In this document: piece after piece, positions 22,143 to 31,850 of the stretch
Layout of the letters: every line of letters begins with the position of its first letter
How positions within the stretch are numbered: the first letter of the stretch is position 1
Origin: Humulus lupulus
Lineage: Eukaryota; Streptophyta; Magnoliopsida; Rosales; Cannabaceae
Reading direction: 5' to 3'
DNA: 64,000 nt
NCBI RefSeq assembly: GCF_963169125.1
Contig: NC_084793.1
Coordinates: 136,750,297-136,814,296 of the forward strand
Position numbers and translations under genes: made by a program
The notes under the pieces: model-generated
Told to the model about the DNA's origin: nothing
Databases searched by the model: none
What the model saw: the letters and a program-made list of their open reading frames with translations, nothing else

Positions 22143-24176
22143 GTGAGTTTTGTTTACAGTGTTCCAATCGCAGAAACCCTAAACCCGTTTGGCATTATGA
22201 AGCAAAGAGCCAATCGCCGTCATTCAAGTGTCCGACCTTCTCATGTCGCGGATGCGCCTGTCTCTCCTCCTCCGGAGGTAGCTGTCCCATCTTCTGTGGA
22301 TCCATCTGAGCCATCTGTAGTCGCCACATCGCCTGGTCGGGTTGTGTCCCCTGCTCTTGATCCTAGTTTGGCTATGGCCATTGTTCCGATTCCGCCTACC
22401 GTCGCGGTCCCTTCCTGAGGTGGTGACTGCGTCTGTTCCTCCATTCAGTCCCTCGGTCAATGTACTCCATGCCCGTCCGCCTTGTTCCGTTGGTAAGTCT
22501 TCTCCGCCCGTCTCTGTATCTTCACCTAAACGTGTTACTCGTTCCTCTGTCGTGTCTGCGTATTCCCCTGTTGCATCCTCTCCATTTCCAAACCCAAACC
22601 CACCATCTCCTTCTCCTCCCAAGTCGCCTTCTATGTGTAAGCCGTCCTTAACCAAAACCCCCAAGACTCGGTCTGCCTCCAAACCCACACCCCAACCCAA
22701 ACCCGCACCCCAACCCCAACCCACACCCAAACCCCAACCCACACCTCAACCCACCCCCACCCCCAAACCCCATGTTCCTGTGCAGTCCAAAGGAAAAGCT
22801 AAAATGCATGTGTCATCACCTCCCAAAAAATCATCGGCTACAAAACGTAAGCCCAAGGATACTCCGTTTGCATCCTCTCCTAAAAAGTCCAAGCTTACCT
22901 CTAGTTCTAAGGATTCTGTATTTTTTGTTGATCCATCATCTATTCAATACTTTGTTGATGCTACCAAGGCCTCGCATTATCAGAGATGGTTTGCTGTGAG
23001 AGACTTGTGGCCTGAATATACTGTTGTTTTGGAGGATTTTCCTGATTTTGTTGAACTTTTACAGTCTAGGCATTGGGTTAATACAATGTCCAAATTGGTG
23101 TCTCCTCATCCCATTCTCATTAGGGAATTTTATGCTAATTTAGATAGGTCTGTTATAGATGGGAAAAATGAGGACTGTCTTACTGCTTTTGTAAGGGGTA
23201 GTCGTATAAAATTTGCACCGTCCACTATATCTCGTGCACTCAAGGTTCCAAAAGTTCTTAAACCTGAATATAATAAGTCCTACAGTCCAGATCAATCTAC
23301 CATGGGTCATGTTCTAACTGGCCAGCCTGATTATGTTTGGGGGAATCATGATATTCCTGTGACAAAGTTGACTCCTTTCTATCGGGTTCTTCATCGTGTG
23401 GCCTTGTATAATTTGTTTCCCAATTCTTACCTCTCATCTGTTACACTTGAGATTGGGAAGTTTTATATGCTGTGGGTACTGGCGTGTCGATTGATTTGGC
23501 TACTCTCATTTATGATCGAATTGTTGATGTCGCTTCCTCTACTGGTACTCGTAACAAGTTGCCCTATCCAAGCCTGATTCAGCAGATTATTCAACCTGCC
23601 AAACCGCCGTTGACCACTCATGACTTCCAGGTTCCCAATCCTGTTTTGTCTAAAAGTTTTATGGCAACTCTCAACAAGAAGGTCTCCTCCACTGCTCCTT
23701 CTTCTTCGCAGCCGTCTAAGCTCAAAGCTCCTATGTTTAACGGTCTGTCTGATTCTAGTTGGCAAGTCCAGTTATATACCGAGTTCAAGGCCTTCACTAA
23801 ACGTTACAAGAAAGATCAGAAGTGGCAAATGGCCTTTGAAGCATCTATGTACAAGCTTGTCCAAGTTGTCAAGGCTCTGGTTGTTCAGTCTGAGTATGGC
23901 TCCCAGTTATCCCCTTCGATTGATGTTTCTCCACCAGCATTTCATCGGGACTCCTTTGGCGCATCTTCTGTGGCTCCTGCGTCTTCTGTTCCTATTTAAG
24001 GGGAGTCCACTACTCTTGCTTCGGTTGCATCTCAGGTGCCCCCAGTCTCATCCATAGTGCCTCATGCTGACACAACGCTGGACACATCCGTTCCACCAAA
24101 GCTTCCTGATGCAATTCCTCAGGCTCCTGATTCGACTGCACCTCTCCAGGGGGAGCAATCTGATGCAGCTGTCAAT
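22143..24176 (+). pseudogene. Third ORF of SIRE-type copia element (env-position protein)
   Basis: Read across two frameshifts (near 22,405 and 23,468) the protein has a Ser/Pro-rich N-terminus, a long repetitive basic-proline tract (about 22,675-22,770, PxPKPQPTPQP style), a KR-rich nuclear-signal-like region (PPKKSSATKRKPKD), and then a globular part. That part includes LIREFYANLDRSVIDGK, VRGSRIKFAPSTISRAL and YNLFPNS, which resembles the putative plant transposon protein domain found downstream of pol in Maximus/SIRE copias and in some other plant transposons. A stop at about 23,998 interrupts a tail continuing to 24,176. I see no transmembrane signature, so I do not call it an envelope protein. 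Confidence 0.75.
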
Positions 24177-24412
24177 TGATTGTGCTCAAAGATTATGCTC
24201 AATGAAGGGGGAGATGACCTTATATTACTTCGTTTGTTATTTTGGTTGTTTAAAACTCTGTTTACTGATTCCACATACTTTTTTATATTTTGTTCGTATT
24301 TTGGCTGTTTAAGACTCTGTTTACTGTTTGTCTAGACTATTATTGGTTGCATAGTTAATCTTTTGATTTACACTATTTTTTGTCATTGACCATAATTTGT
24401 CAAGGGGGAGAT

Positions 24413-25178
24413 TGTAAGGACCAATATTTTGGGTATGACAAATTAGGTCCAGTCGTGTCTGGAATGGTCTTTTGGTTTGTCGGGAGTTTATTCGTTTTTA
24501 GTGAGTGTCCACGTCAGCATGTGTATAAAGCAAGGTTGTTAGTGAGTAACAACTGTTAGTTGGTTCTGGGTTATACCTAATTGCAGCCAATGATATATAT
24601 TGACCTGGTTAATTAATTACAACTAACTCTCCTTGATCGATAGATTGTGTTTGTGTGCTTTTGGTTTGTTTCCTTTCTTTTTCTTCTATTGATTTTTGCA
24701 GATTTCGGCAAGAAACTCCATTGAAGATGGTTGAAGGTTTCTGTGCAAGCTCTGGAATCAAGCCGTGATTGCTGAAGGAGTTCAGCTGGGTCTTGATGCT
24801 TTAGATCGGAAGGTTTTTAGATTTGAGATATTGTTGAAGGGAGTTCAACATTGAAGCAAGGGGATCTTGCATTTATAACCAAGGAATTTGGTTGTTTAGG
24901 GTAAAAAGTTTCACTGTATTTTGATATAGATTGTACAGCTTTACATATTGATTCTTGAACTTGTTTATGTAAAATTACTTTTGAATATAGTGAGAGTTAT
25001 TACCTGGTTCAGGGAACCTAAGCACTAGTCGGCTGGAATGAGTTTTCAGTGTAGATAAAGCTTGTAATTTCGTGTGTCAACTCTTATAATTGTGTTGTTA
25101 ATATTCAAGTATATTTCAAGATACAATCTAGATGAATATTGTAAAATTGGAAACATAGGTTAAAACTTAGGTTTTTCA
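24413..25178 (+). repeat. 3' LTR of copia element
   Basis: 766 bp, partner of 13,112-13,878, starting directly after the polypurine tract. The differences from the 5' LTR are mostly transitions, as expected for an old methylated element. Confidence 0.9.
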
Positions 25179-25445
25179 CCGACAACATCAAATATGTTGT
25201 TGTCCGTAGAGGAATTTTGAGACACGGGGCACATTGAGTGGGTTGCAAAAATTTTAAGTACCTTTGCCGAGGTATGGGTCTGCGATATTTATCAAAACAG
25301 AACCTCTTCTTCATCCCAATTTTCACTCTCCAAATCCTTCTCTCATTCCTCCAAATCCCTAAGCCAATTTTCTCCCCAAATCTGTCCACCGCCTGTACTC
25401 AAACCTCTCCTCCTCATCTCATGTATGTATATATCTATTTTATTC

Positions 25446-25867
25446 ATGGCCCACGGCGACGGCGAGCCACTGCTTCTACGCCGACGGCGCGATGGTTGGC
25501 GTGACGGGGGCTGGTTTTACAGTGAGCCGTTCCTCGTACAGCTACAACAGTAAGTTTTTATTGCTCATTTTTTATACCTGTATTTAAAATAGAGAAAGTA
25601 TTTGCTGACTTTTGGTGTTTTTTCGGGGCTCTGTTGTTAAGTGGCGGAGGCTGTACTAGCATTATATATTTTTATTTCTCATCTCGGTGCTTTGGCATCT
25701 ACATATTATATTTTGCATGTCCTATTACCGTGCTTGAACTTGAGGAATACATCATTTCTAGAAATTTTATATATATTTGTTATGATCATTAGAGCTAACT
25801 TGTGGTTTATTGTTTAGTGTCAAATCAAGGAGGAAGCAATTTGACTTTAAAAGGATGGCCTCTCACA
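25446..25867 (+). pseudogene. Possible captured exons, the second LEUNIG-like
   Basis: A GC-rich exon-like stretch (to 25,549) ends at donor GTAAGT. After an AT-rich interval a 50-base exon (25,818-25,867) lies between TTTAG and GTAAGT. With the frame starting at ATG 25,492 the two join in phase: MVGVTGAGFTVSRSSYSYN, Met, then SNQGGSNLTLKGWPLT. LKGWPLT is a motif I associate with LEUNIG/LUH co-repressors. The first exon is unrecognised. No further LEUNIG exons were found downstream, so this looks like a fragment or a chimeric capture. Evidence is short, and the identification is tentative. Confidence 0.35.
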
Positions 25868-27267
25868 GTAAGTTTTAGAGTTATGCGTTATAACTAGTTT
25901 TGTTAGTTGCCATCCCTTTGCAACACAATTAGTAATAGTATGCATTGAATCCATGAATGTGTATTATGTATTACTAAACTCAACCACAGTAAATTGATGT
26001 TATATATATTTATATATATGAGGATGAAGAAATATAATTGTAAGTTTTTTTTAGAGTTTGTTGGAATTTTGATGAAGAATTTGTTTTAGAGTTTCTTTTG
26101 GCTTCATTCGTAGCCGCTTCACTGTAAACGTAAGAAATTGGTAGTTGGTATGACACTATGGCTTTGGAGTGAATTACATCAGATTTGGGTATTAAACACT
26201 GGTATGAAACTTCTGGTGATGATTCACATTCGGGTACATTACATCTGATTGTATGTTGATGACTCACATTCTGGTACATTTTCTTAGGCTTCTTTGTTGT
26301 TTCTAACTTCTGAGATTTTTATTATTTGTATGCGATTTTGGTTTTAATTCTCATGCTCTGTTGGTTTTGATTCTTAAGACATTTATTGGGACAATATATT
26401 ACTGTTCTGTTGTTATCTGTTTTTCATTGGAATTGTTACTGATAATATAAGCCAAATGAGGGGATAATGCAATGTGTATTAGTATAATTTAAGCTGTCTT
26501 GGATGATTGGAGTGATGAGTTTTGGGATAAATTTTAGTAAGTATTTTAAACATTGAATCTGCGTACATTATCAGAAAATATAAATGATGCACTATGCTAC
26601 TACTACCATTTTATTGTAATTGGTTGGGTACAAGGAATAAGCTTTCTTGAGACTATTATCTTTCTCAGGGGTCTTGGTGTGGCTATCCTAGAGCTGTCAT
26701 TGGTCATAACATTGCATACACTATGGAAAATGGTGGAGATGCATGAGATGGAGCCCGGGAAGAGATTGACAGATAACATGAACATATACCACGAATGTTG
26801 TAGGGCTTCTAAGTAAGGTGCAAAGATTTCCATGGATGGAATCATGAACATAAAAACACTAGCTACACTCTCAGTTACGAAGAATACATAATCAATATAA
26901 AAGCCACAAAAGAGCAAGGTGCAATTTTAAACAATGTTTACCTTTAACTCTTTGTTGAATACGACCACTCCACTTGCTGAAACATCAACTGAATCTAACT
27001 CGACATCAACCAATATTTCTGATCAAAGCAACTAAAATGACACTCAACAAAGTCTATTTCTTCTGTTATGTAGGCAACTAATTTTTTGTTTGTATTAGAT
27101 GTAAATAGTCCAACTTTTAAACTTAATACTTGTATCAGATGTTCCTAATGCTAATAATATATGAAAGAACAATTTTACATTTTCATTGTTTTGAATATAA
27201 AATTTAGTTTTAAAAATTATTATAATATTAATTTTTTTAATTTTTGTAGTGAGTTGCGCGTGCTCAA
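25868..27267. other. AT-rich sequence without a recognisable gene
   Basis: Intron-like T-rich sequence. A possible short terminal exon at about 26,958-27,035 (plus) reads TTTPLAETSTESNST then a stop after SDQSN, but nothing upstream supports it. Frames at 26,553-26,917 on both strands have no domain. Confidence 0.3.
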
Positions 27268-27610
27268 CACTAGTTACAAGAAAGGAACTAGTATTACTAT
27301 GTTAAGAATTAAAGCATGAAGAAGATTCCTAAATAATACAAGAAAGGAACTAGTATTACTATGTTAAGAATTAAAGCATGAAGAAGATTCCTAAATAATA
27401 CAAGAAAGGAACTAGTATTACTATGTTAAGAATTAAAGCATGAAGAAGATTCCTAAATAAAGGCTTTTACCGACAATATACCGACAACTTTTTGTATGTC
27501 ATCGGTAGAACTGACTTTTTTACCGATTAGGCTGTATTGATAACTCTAGTGACAATATATCGTTGGTAGAGGTTATACAGACAACAAGCGGATTTCTATC
27601 GGCGATAAAT
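27268..27610 (+). mobile_element. CACTA-like terminal region
   Basis: Starts CACTAGTTACAAGAAA (27,268), close to the CACTACAAGAAA terminus of plant CACTA transposons. After a 62-bp triplication it contains AAAGGCTTTTACCGACAA and further ACCGACAA, TCGGTAG and GACAACA words at 27,465-27,590, typical of subterminal CACTA repeats. A similar CCGACAACATC block starts at 25,179, immediately after the copia 3' LTR. No opposite terminus or CACTA transposase is visible in the window. Confidence 0.35.
27276..27461. repeat. 62-bp tandem repeat, three near-perfect copies
   Basis: Unit begins ACAAGAAAGGAACTAGTATT and ends TTCCTAAATAAT. The copies lie at 27,276-27,337, 27,338-27,399 and 27,400-27,461. They are identical by eye except at the last base or two. 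It sits just inside the CACTA-like end. Confidence 0.9.
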
Positions 27611-28518
27611 GAAACTCTCTCAATCTCTCCACCCAAAACTCAATACACCTTTTGTTTCTCAATCTCCAAATTTACTCCCACACTCTCAATACTTCAAATT
27701 CACTCACTTCTCTCTTCAAAACTGACTCTCACACTCTCTTCAAATGCCCACACTTTCACATACACCAAATACATATTTATAGAGTTGTAAAACTTGGGCA
27801 CCAAGACAACTTTTATAACAAGACACTCATTATACACAAATTAATAATTACCTAAAATATAAAACACTATAAATAAAAACCATAATTAATTTGAGTCAAT
27901 ACTCAACATCTCTACCTTGGCTCAAATACTCTAAACTTACAGCTCAAACCATCAATAAGAGTAAATATGCATTGAGTTCATACTCTCATTGAACTTCACA
28001 TAAGCACTTATCTTCACATTCTTCAATGACTCACTCTTCTTATGAGTGTTGATGTCTTATTTTCTCAAACAACATTTGACTGTAGTTGAAGTATTCACTA
28101 CCTTAGTATGTCTAATTGACTACTATGTCCGATTGACCTGTTAATGAATATTTACTTTTACTTTTTTAAAAAAAAAAATAGATTACATTTTTCAAAATAG
28201 CCAAATTCACATTCGATAGAATCAATCAAACTTGCACACTTGTACAAGAAACAATAAAGCTTAACTTAAATTATCATGAAACAAAATTAACTTAAATTCA
28301 ATCAATAACATCACATACCTCTACAAAAAATATCAATATAAATAAACCGCATTCTAACAAATAAAGAAGAAGACAATAAATAATAGCATATTAGATACAT
28401 GATTAGCAAATTTTCTTTTGTTTATGTTTAGGAAAGGGTTAATTAGTTGAATACAAGCTACTTCTATTAAAAATGTATACCAAAGTAATTAAGAAATTGA
28501 AGTTGAGAAAAGTGTGTT
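27611..28518. other. Intergenic AT-rich DNA
   Basis: C- and T-rich leader-like sequence at 27,611-27,780, then AT-rich DNA. I see no gene. Downstream of the Expp1-like exon 3 (minus strand) it would hold that gene's 3' UTR. Confidence 0.4.
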
Positions 28519-29003
28519 CTAATTGGTGAGGAGAGAACGAGTAAGAGAGTGAAAGAGGCCAAGGAGGGAGTTGTGTCGAAGAATCTTGAGCTCATACAAG
28601 GAATTGAGGGTATTAAGATTCTTGCCAGTGCCAGAGAATGTCAACTGTATGCTTATAGGGCACTCAAAAGTCCCTTCTTGATTTATACACTTGGACCTTT
28701 GCAGTGCACAGTCTTCTTTATTGAGGCACACAAATGACTTGTCCCTTGCGCAATCTGCGCACCCAAACTTTCTACAGTGGAAGTTTACCAGAGTACCCCT
28801 ATCAAATTCCAGTACCTGATCATCAATAAAAATCACTCATATCTTATTTCAATCATCAAAACAACACTACTTATCATTTATTTTAAATTTATTACCAAAG
28901 CAAAACTTGTTATGATGTGTGCGTCGTCTGCAACTAAAATGAGTTGTGATCTTGCTGCGTACTTTTGTCCAGCAAATGCCACCATATATCCACCGATCGC
29001 AGC
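28519..29003 (-). pseudogene. Expp1-like protein, exons 2 and 3 (truncated copy 2)
   Basis: Exon 2 (29,003 to 28,896) reads AAIGGYMVAFAGQKYAARSQ then LILVADDAHIITSFAL and ends at donor GTAATA. After a short intron, exon 3 (28,815 to 28,519) follows a CAG acceptor and reads VLEFDRGTLVNFHCRKFGC, SFVCLNKEDCALQRSKC, IQLTFSGTGKNLNTLNS and ends LLTN. Both match the C-terminal half of the plant Expp1 family, including the spaced Cys residues. Frames are open. The exon 1 expected upstream (above 29,035) is absent: intron 1 sequence runs into a MULE terminus at 29,227. The gene may be disrupted by that insertion, with exon 1 displaced, or simply truncated. Molecular function of the family is not established. 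Confidence 0.7.
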
Positions 29004-29034
29004 CTGAGATCATATATATATATATTATATATAT

Positions 29035-29226
29035 ATATTCATCAACCTCAAACATGGAATCAAAGACTTTTTTTTTATTTTATCTATCTCCTCAGTTGTT
29101 ATATTTCTTTGAAGAATAGAAAGTGGTGTTAATTATGATAACAAAAAAGAAAAAGAGGTGAAATTGACGATCCAAATTGGCCTGGGCACATATAAATTTA
29201 CGTAGAGTCTGCATCATATATATATA
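29035..29226 (-). other. Intron 1 remnant of Expp1-like gene, copy 2
   Basis: Diverged direct duplicate of 3,838-4,034. Lies immediately upstream of exon 2 on the minus strand and ends in (TA)n against the MULE terminus. Confidence 0.6.
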
Positions 29227-29330
29227 GGCAATTTCTTATGTGGAGACGGTAAAAACGTCTGCACCGGTGGAGACGTTTTTTTTTCACCATTTAATCAAAT
29301 TAACGGTTGTGATCTATCCTTGTTCTAACT
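29227..29330 (+). repeat. MULE terminal inverted repeat, left end of foldback element
   Basis: Starts GGCAATTTCTTATGTGGAGA and continues with CGTCTGCACCGGTGGAGACG, a T-run, CACCATTTAATCAAAT and AACGG. The inner part pairs best with the terminus at 31,690-31,750. The outermost 22 bases match best the terminus ending at 63,292. Confidence 0.8.
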
Positions 29331-29509
29331 CTCTCTCATTCCCTCACAATTCCGAATCCATTGACACAACCCATTCAGATAACTATTCTCTCACAATTAC
29401 AAACAGAGAACTATTCTCTCTCTCTCCCGAAACTCTCTTCCGAAACAGAGTTCTCTGTTTGTAATCCATATCAGTTTGTTCTCAAATTAAAAAAGTCTTG
29501 TATCATCGA

Positions 29510-30250
29510 GTCCTATCGATTCCAATCGAGGTATGTTCTAAAATTCCGAGAGTGTCATCGAGGCCCCTTATCGAGTCATATCGATGCCTATCGAGGTATT
29601 CCCTAAACTACCCAAAAAGACGGACCATCGAGGCCCATCAATCTCTATCGATGCCTATTGAGGTATTCCCTAAACTACCCCAAAAGACGAACCATCGAGG
29701 CCCATCGATCTCTATCGATGCCTATCGGATTAGAACTTGTCTTGTGACTTCTTCAAACTCTATTTTCTTGATACAATGAAAACATAAGCTCCCTTTGTAT
29801 GTGTTGCAAAATCATCATGGTATAGAGACAGGTTGTTGAATATCCTCAATTTGGTTGCGCCCCAATTTTTTTTTTTTTTTTTAGCAATTTGATCCGATCG
29901 GACCATGTGTGAGCTCTTTGATCCCAAATGCATCCGATCGGACCCTTGGATTGCTAAAAAAAAAAAAGACGGACCATCGAGGCCCATCGATCTATATCGA
30001 TGCCTATCGAGGTATTCCCTAAGCTACCCAGAAAGACGGACCATCGAGGCCCATCGATCTCTATCAATGCCTATCGAGGTATTCCCCGAACTACCCAAAA
30101 AGACGGACCATCGAGGCCCATCGATCTTTATCGATGCCTATCGAGGTATTCCCTAAGCTACCCAAAAAGACGGACCATCGAGGCCCATCGATTCCTATCG
30201 ATTTCTATCGAGTTCTCGATAGAACTCGATAGAAATCGATAGGAATCGAT
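29510..30250 (+). repeat. 67-bp ATCGAT-rich minisatellite, block 1
   Basis: The unit contains CGATGCCTATCGAGGTATTC, CCTAAACTACCC, GACGGACCATCGAGGCCC and ATCGATCTCTAT. About six to seven copies occur, split by the unrelated insert at 29,735-29,975. Translated frames (PIEVFPKLPRKTDHRGPSIS style) are by-products of the repeat. Confidence 0.85.
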
Positions 30251-31400
30251 GAAAAGTTATGCAATTTCTATCAATTGCATAACTCTTCACTCGGGTGTCC
30301 GTTTGAGGTAATTTTTTTTTGAATTTGGGTATTTTCTTGAGATCTACACGTCTAATATGTTTACACATGCATTTGGGAAGTTGAAAACTTGAAAGCACAC
30401 CAAAGTTAAAAAACAATACCATTATATTTTTAAAGTTGGGTATGTTTTCAAACTTTTAACTTCCCAAATGTGTGTTTACATATCCCAAACGTGTAGATCT
30501 CAAAAAAATACCCAAATTCAAAAAAAAAATCACCTCAAACGGACACCCGAGTGAAGAGTTATGTAATTGATAGAAATTGCATAACTTTTCATCGATTCCT
30601 ATCGATTTCTATCGAGTTCTATCGAGAACTCGATAGAAATCGATAGGAATCGATGCAAATCGATGCAATTGATAGAAATTGCATAACTTTTCACTCAGGT
30701 GTCCGTTTGAGGTGATTTTTTTTTTGAATTTGGGTATTTTCTTGAGATCTACACGTTTGTGATATGTAAACACACATTTGAGAAGTTAAAAGTTTGAAAA
30801 CATACCCAACTTTGAAAATATAATGGTATTGTTTTTGAACTTTGGTGTGTTTTCAAGTTTTCAACTTCCCAAATGCATGTGTAAACATATTAGACGTGTA
30901 GATCTCAAAAAAATACCCAAATTCAAAAAAAAAATTACCTCAAACGGACACCTGAGTGAAAAGTTATGCAATTTTTATCAATTGCATCGATTCCTATCGA
31001 TTTCTATCGAGTTCTATCGAGTCTCGATAGAAATCGATAGTACTCGATAGGAATCGATGCAATTTATAGAAATTGCATAACTTTTCACTCGAGTGTCTGT
31101 TTGAGGTGATTTTTTTTTGAATTTGGGTATTTTTTTTAGATCTACACGTCTAATATGTTTACACATGCATTTGGGAAGTTGAAAACTTGAAAACACACCA
31201 AAGTTAAAAAACAATACCATTATATTTTCAAAGTTGGGTATGTTTTCAAACTTTTAACTTCCCAAATGTGTGTTTACATATCCCAAACGTGTAGATCTCA
31301 AGAAAATACCCAAATTCAAAAAAAAAATCACCTCCAACGGACACCTGAGTGAAAAGTTATGCAATTTCTATCAATTGCATCGATTTGCATAGAGACTTAT
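30190..31400. repeat. Array of three ~400-bp palindromes with alternating orientation
   Basis: Each unit is itself an inverted repeat: one arm contains GTGTCCGTTTGAGGT, GAATTTGGGTATTTTCTTGA and GATCTACACGT, and the other arm contains the reverse complement. Unit 1 is about 30,245-30,600, unit 2 about 30,655-30,990 (core reversed) and unit 3 about 31,050-31,385. Short perfect palindromes of ATCGATTTCTATCGAG type separate them (30,190-30,249, 30,593-30,655, 30,988-31,060). A transcript across it would fold into long hairpins. Confidence 0.85.
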
Positions 31401-31689
31401 CGAGTTCTATCGAGTCCTATCGAGGCAGATGTTTTTTTCTTGAAAATCATGATTTTTAAGGACCTATCGAGCTGAGCATCGAGGTACATCGAGTTCTATC
31501 GAGGTACATAAAAATTGTTATATTATATATAAGAGATATTAAAAATGGTTATATTATATATAAGAGATATTGATTGATTGATTGTAAAAAAGGGTAGTTA
31601 TGTTATATATAAGAGAGATTGATTGATTGAAGTTGACATATATATATATATAGCTTAATGAATATCAAAGCCGTTCATTTGATCAAATG

Positions 31690-31750
31690 GTGGAAAAAAA
31701 ACGTCTCCACCAGTGCAGACGTTTTTACCGTCTCCACTTGAGCAATACCC
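31690..31750 (-). repeat. MULE terminal inverted repeat, right end of foldback element
   Basis: The reverse complement reads GGGTATTGCTCAAGTGGAGA, then CGGTAAAAACGTCTGCACTG. It is followed by TATATATATA (31,751-31,760) and a facing terminus of the same family. Confidence 0.8.
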
Positions 31751-31760
31751 TATATATATA

Positions 31761-31850
31761 GGGTATTGCTTAAGTGGAGACGGAAAAACGTCTCCACCGG
31801 TGGAGACTCTTTTTTTTTCACCGTTAGATGAATTGAACGGCTTTGATATA
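31761..31850 (+). repeat. MULE terminal inverted repeat, left end of a second element
   Basis: Reads GGGTATTGCTTAAGTGGAGA, CGGAAAAACGTCTCCACCGG, then a T-run and CACCGTTAGATGAATTGAACGG. It is head-to-head with the terminus ending at 31,750. Its best inverted partner in the window is the terminus at 63,230-63,292. No nearer one was found. Confidence 0.75.

Larger units (their letters stand above)
13112..25178 (+). mobile_element. SIRE/Maximus-type Ty1/copia retrotransposon (12.1 kb, decayed)
   Basis: Two related LTRs enclose gag, a coiled-coil/second zinc-knuckle region, protease, integrase, reverse transcriptase and RNase H in copia order, followed by a further 2-kb ORF before the polypurine tract (CAAGGGGGAGAT, 24,401-24,412). 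The extra 3' ORF and large size are features of the SIRE/Maximus lineage. Without the nested solo LTR and its TSD copy the element is about 9.8 kb. Flanks are CGGAC (13,107-13,111) and CCGAC (25,179-25,183), a TSD with one mismatch. Many stops and frameshifts make it inactive. Confidence 0.9.
29227..31750. mobile_element. Non-autonomous MULE-like element with foldback core
   Basis: Bounded by inverted termini sharing GTGGAGACGGTAAAAACGTC. It is flanked on both sides by TATATATATA, which fits a Mutator TSD but is too simple to prove one. It contains no transposase. The left third has the 67-bp ATCGAT minisatellite, and the right half has three tandem palindromes (30,195-31,400). A 240-bp block at 29,735-29,975 is duplicated in inverse orientation at 44,640-44,890. 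Confidence 0.7.

Noticed and set aside
22224..22742. 172-residue minus frame with GWG repeats
   Set aside because: Antisense of the proline-rich part of the copia third ORF.
30195..31220. Three 68-75-residue frames MVLFFNFGVLSSFQLPKCMC and variants
   Set aside because: They recur because the palindrome units are copies of each other. They have no start context or domain and differ only by repeat mutations.
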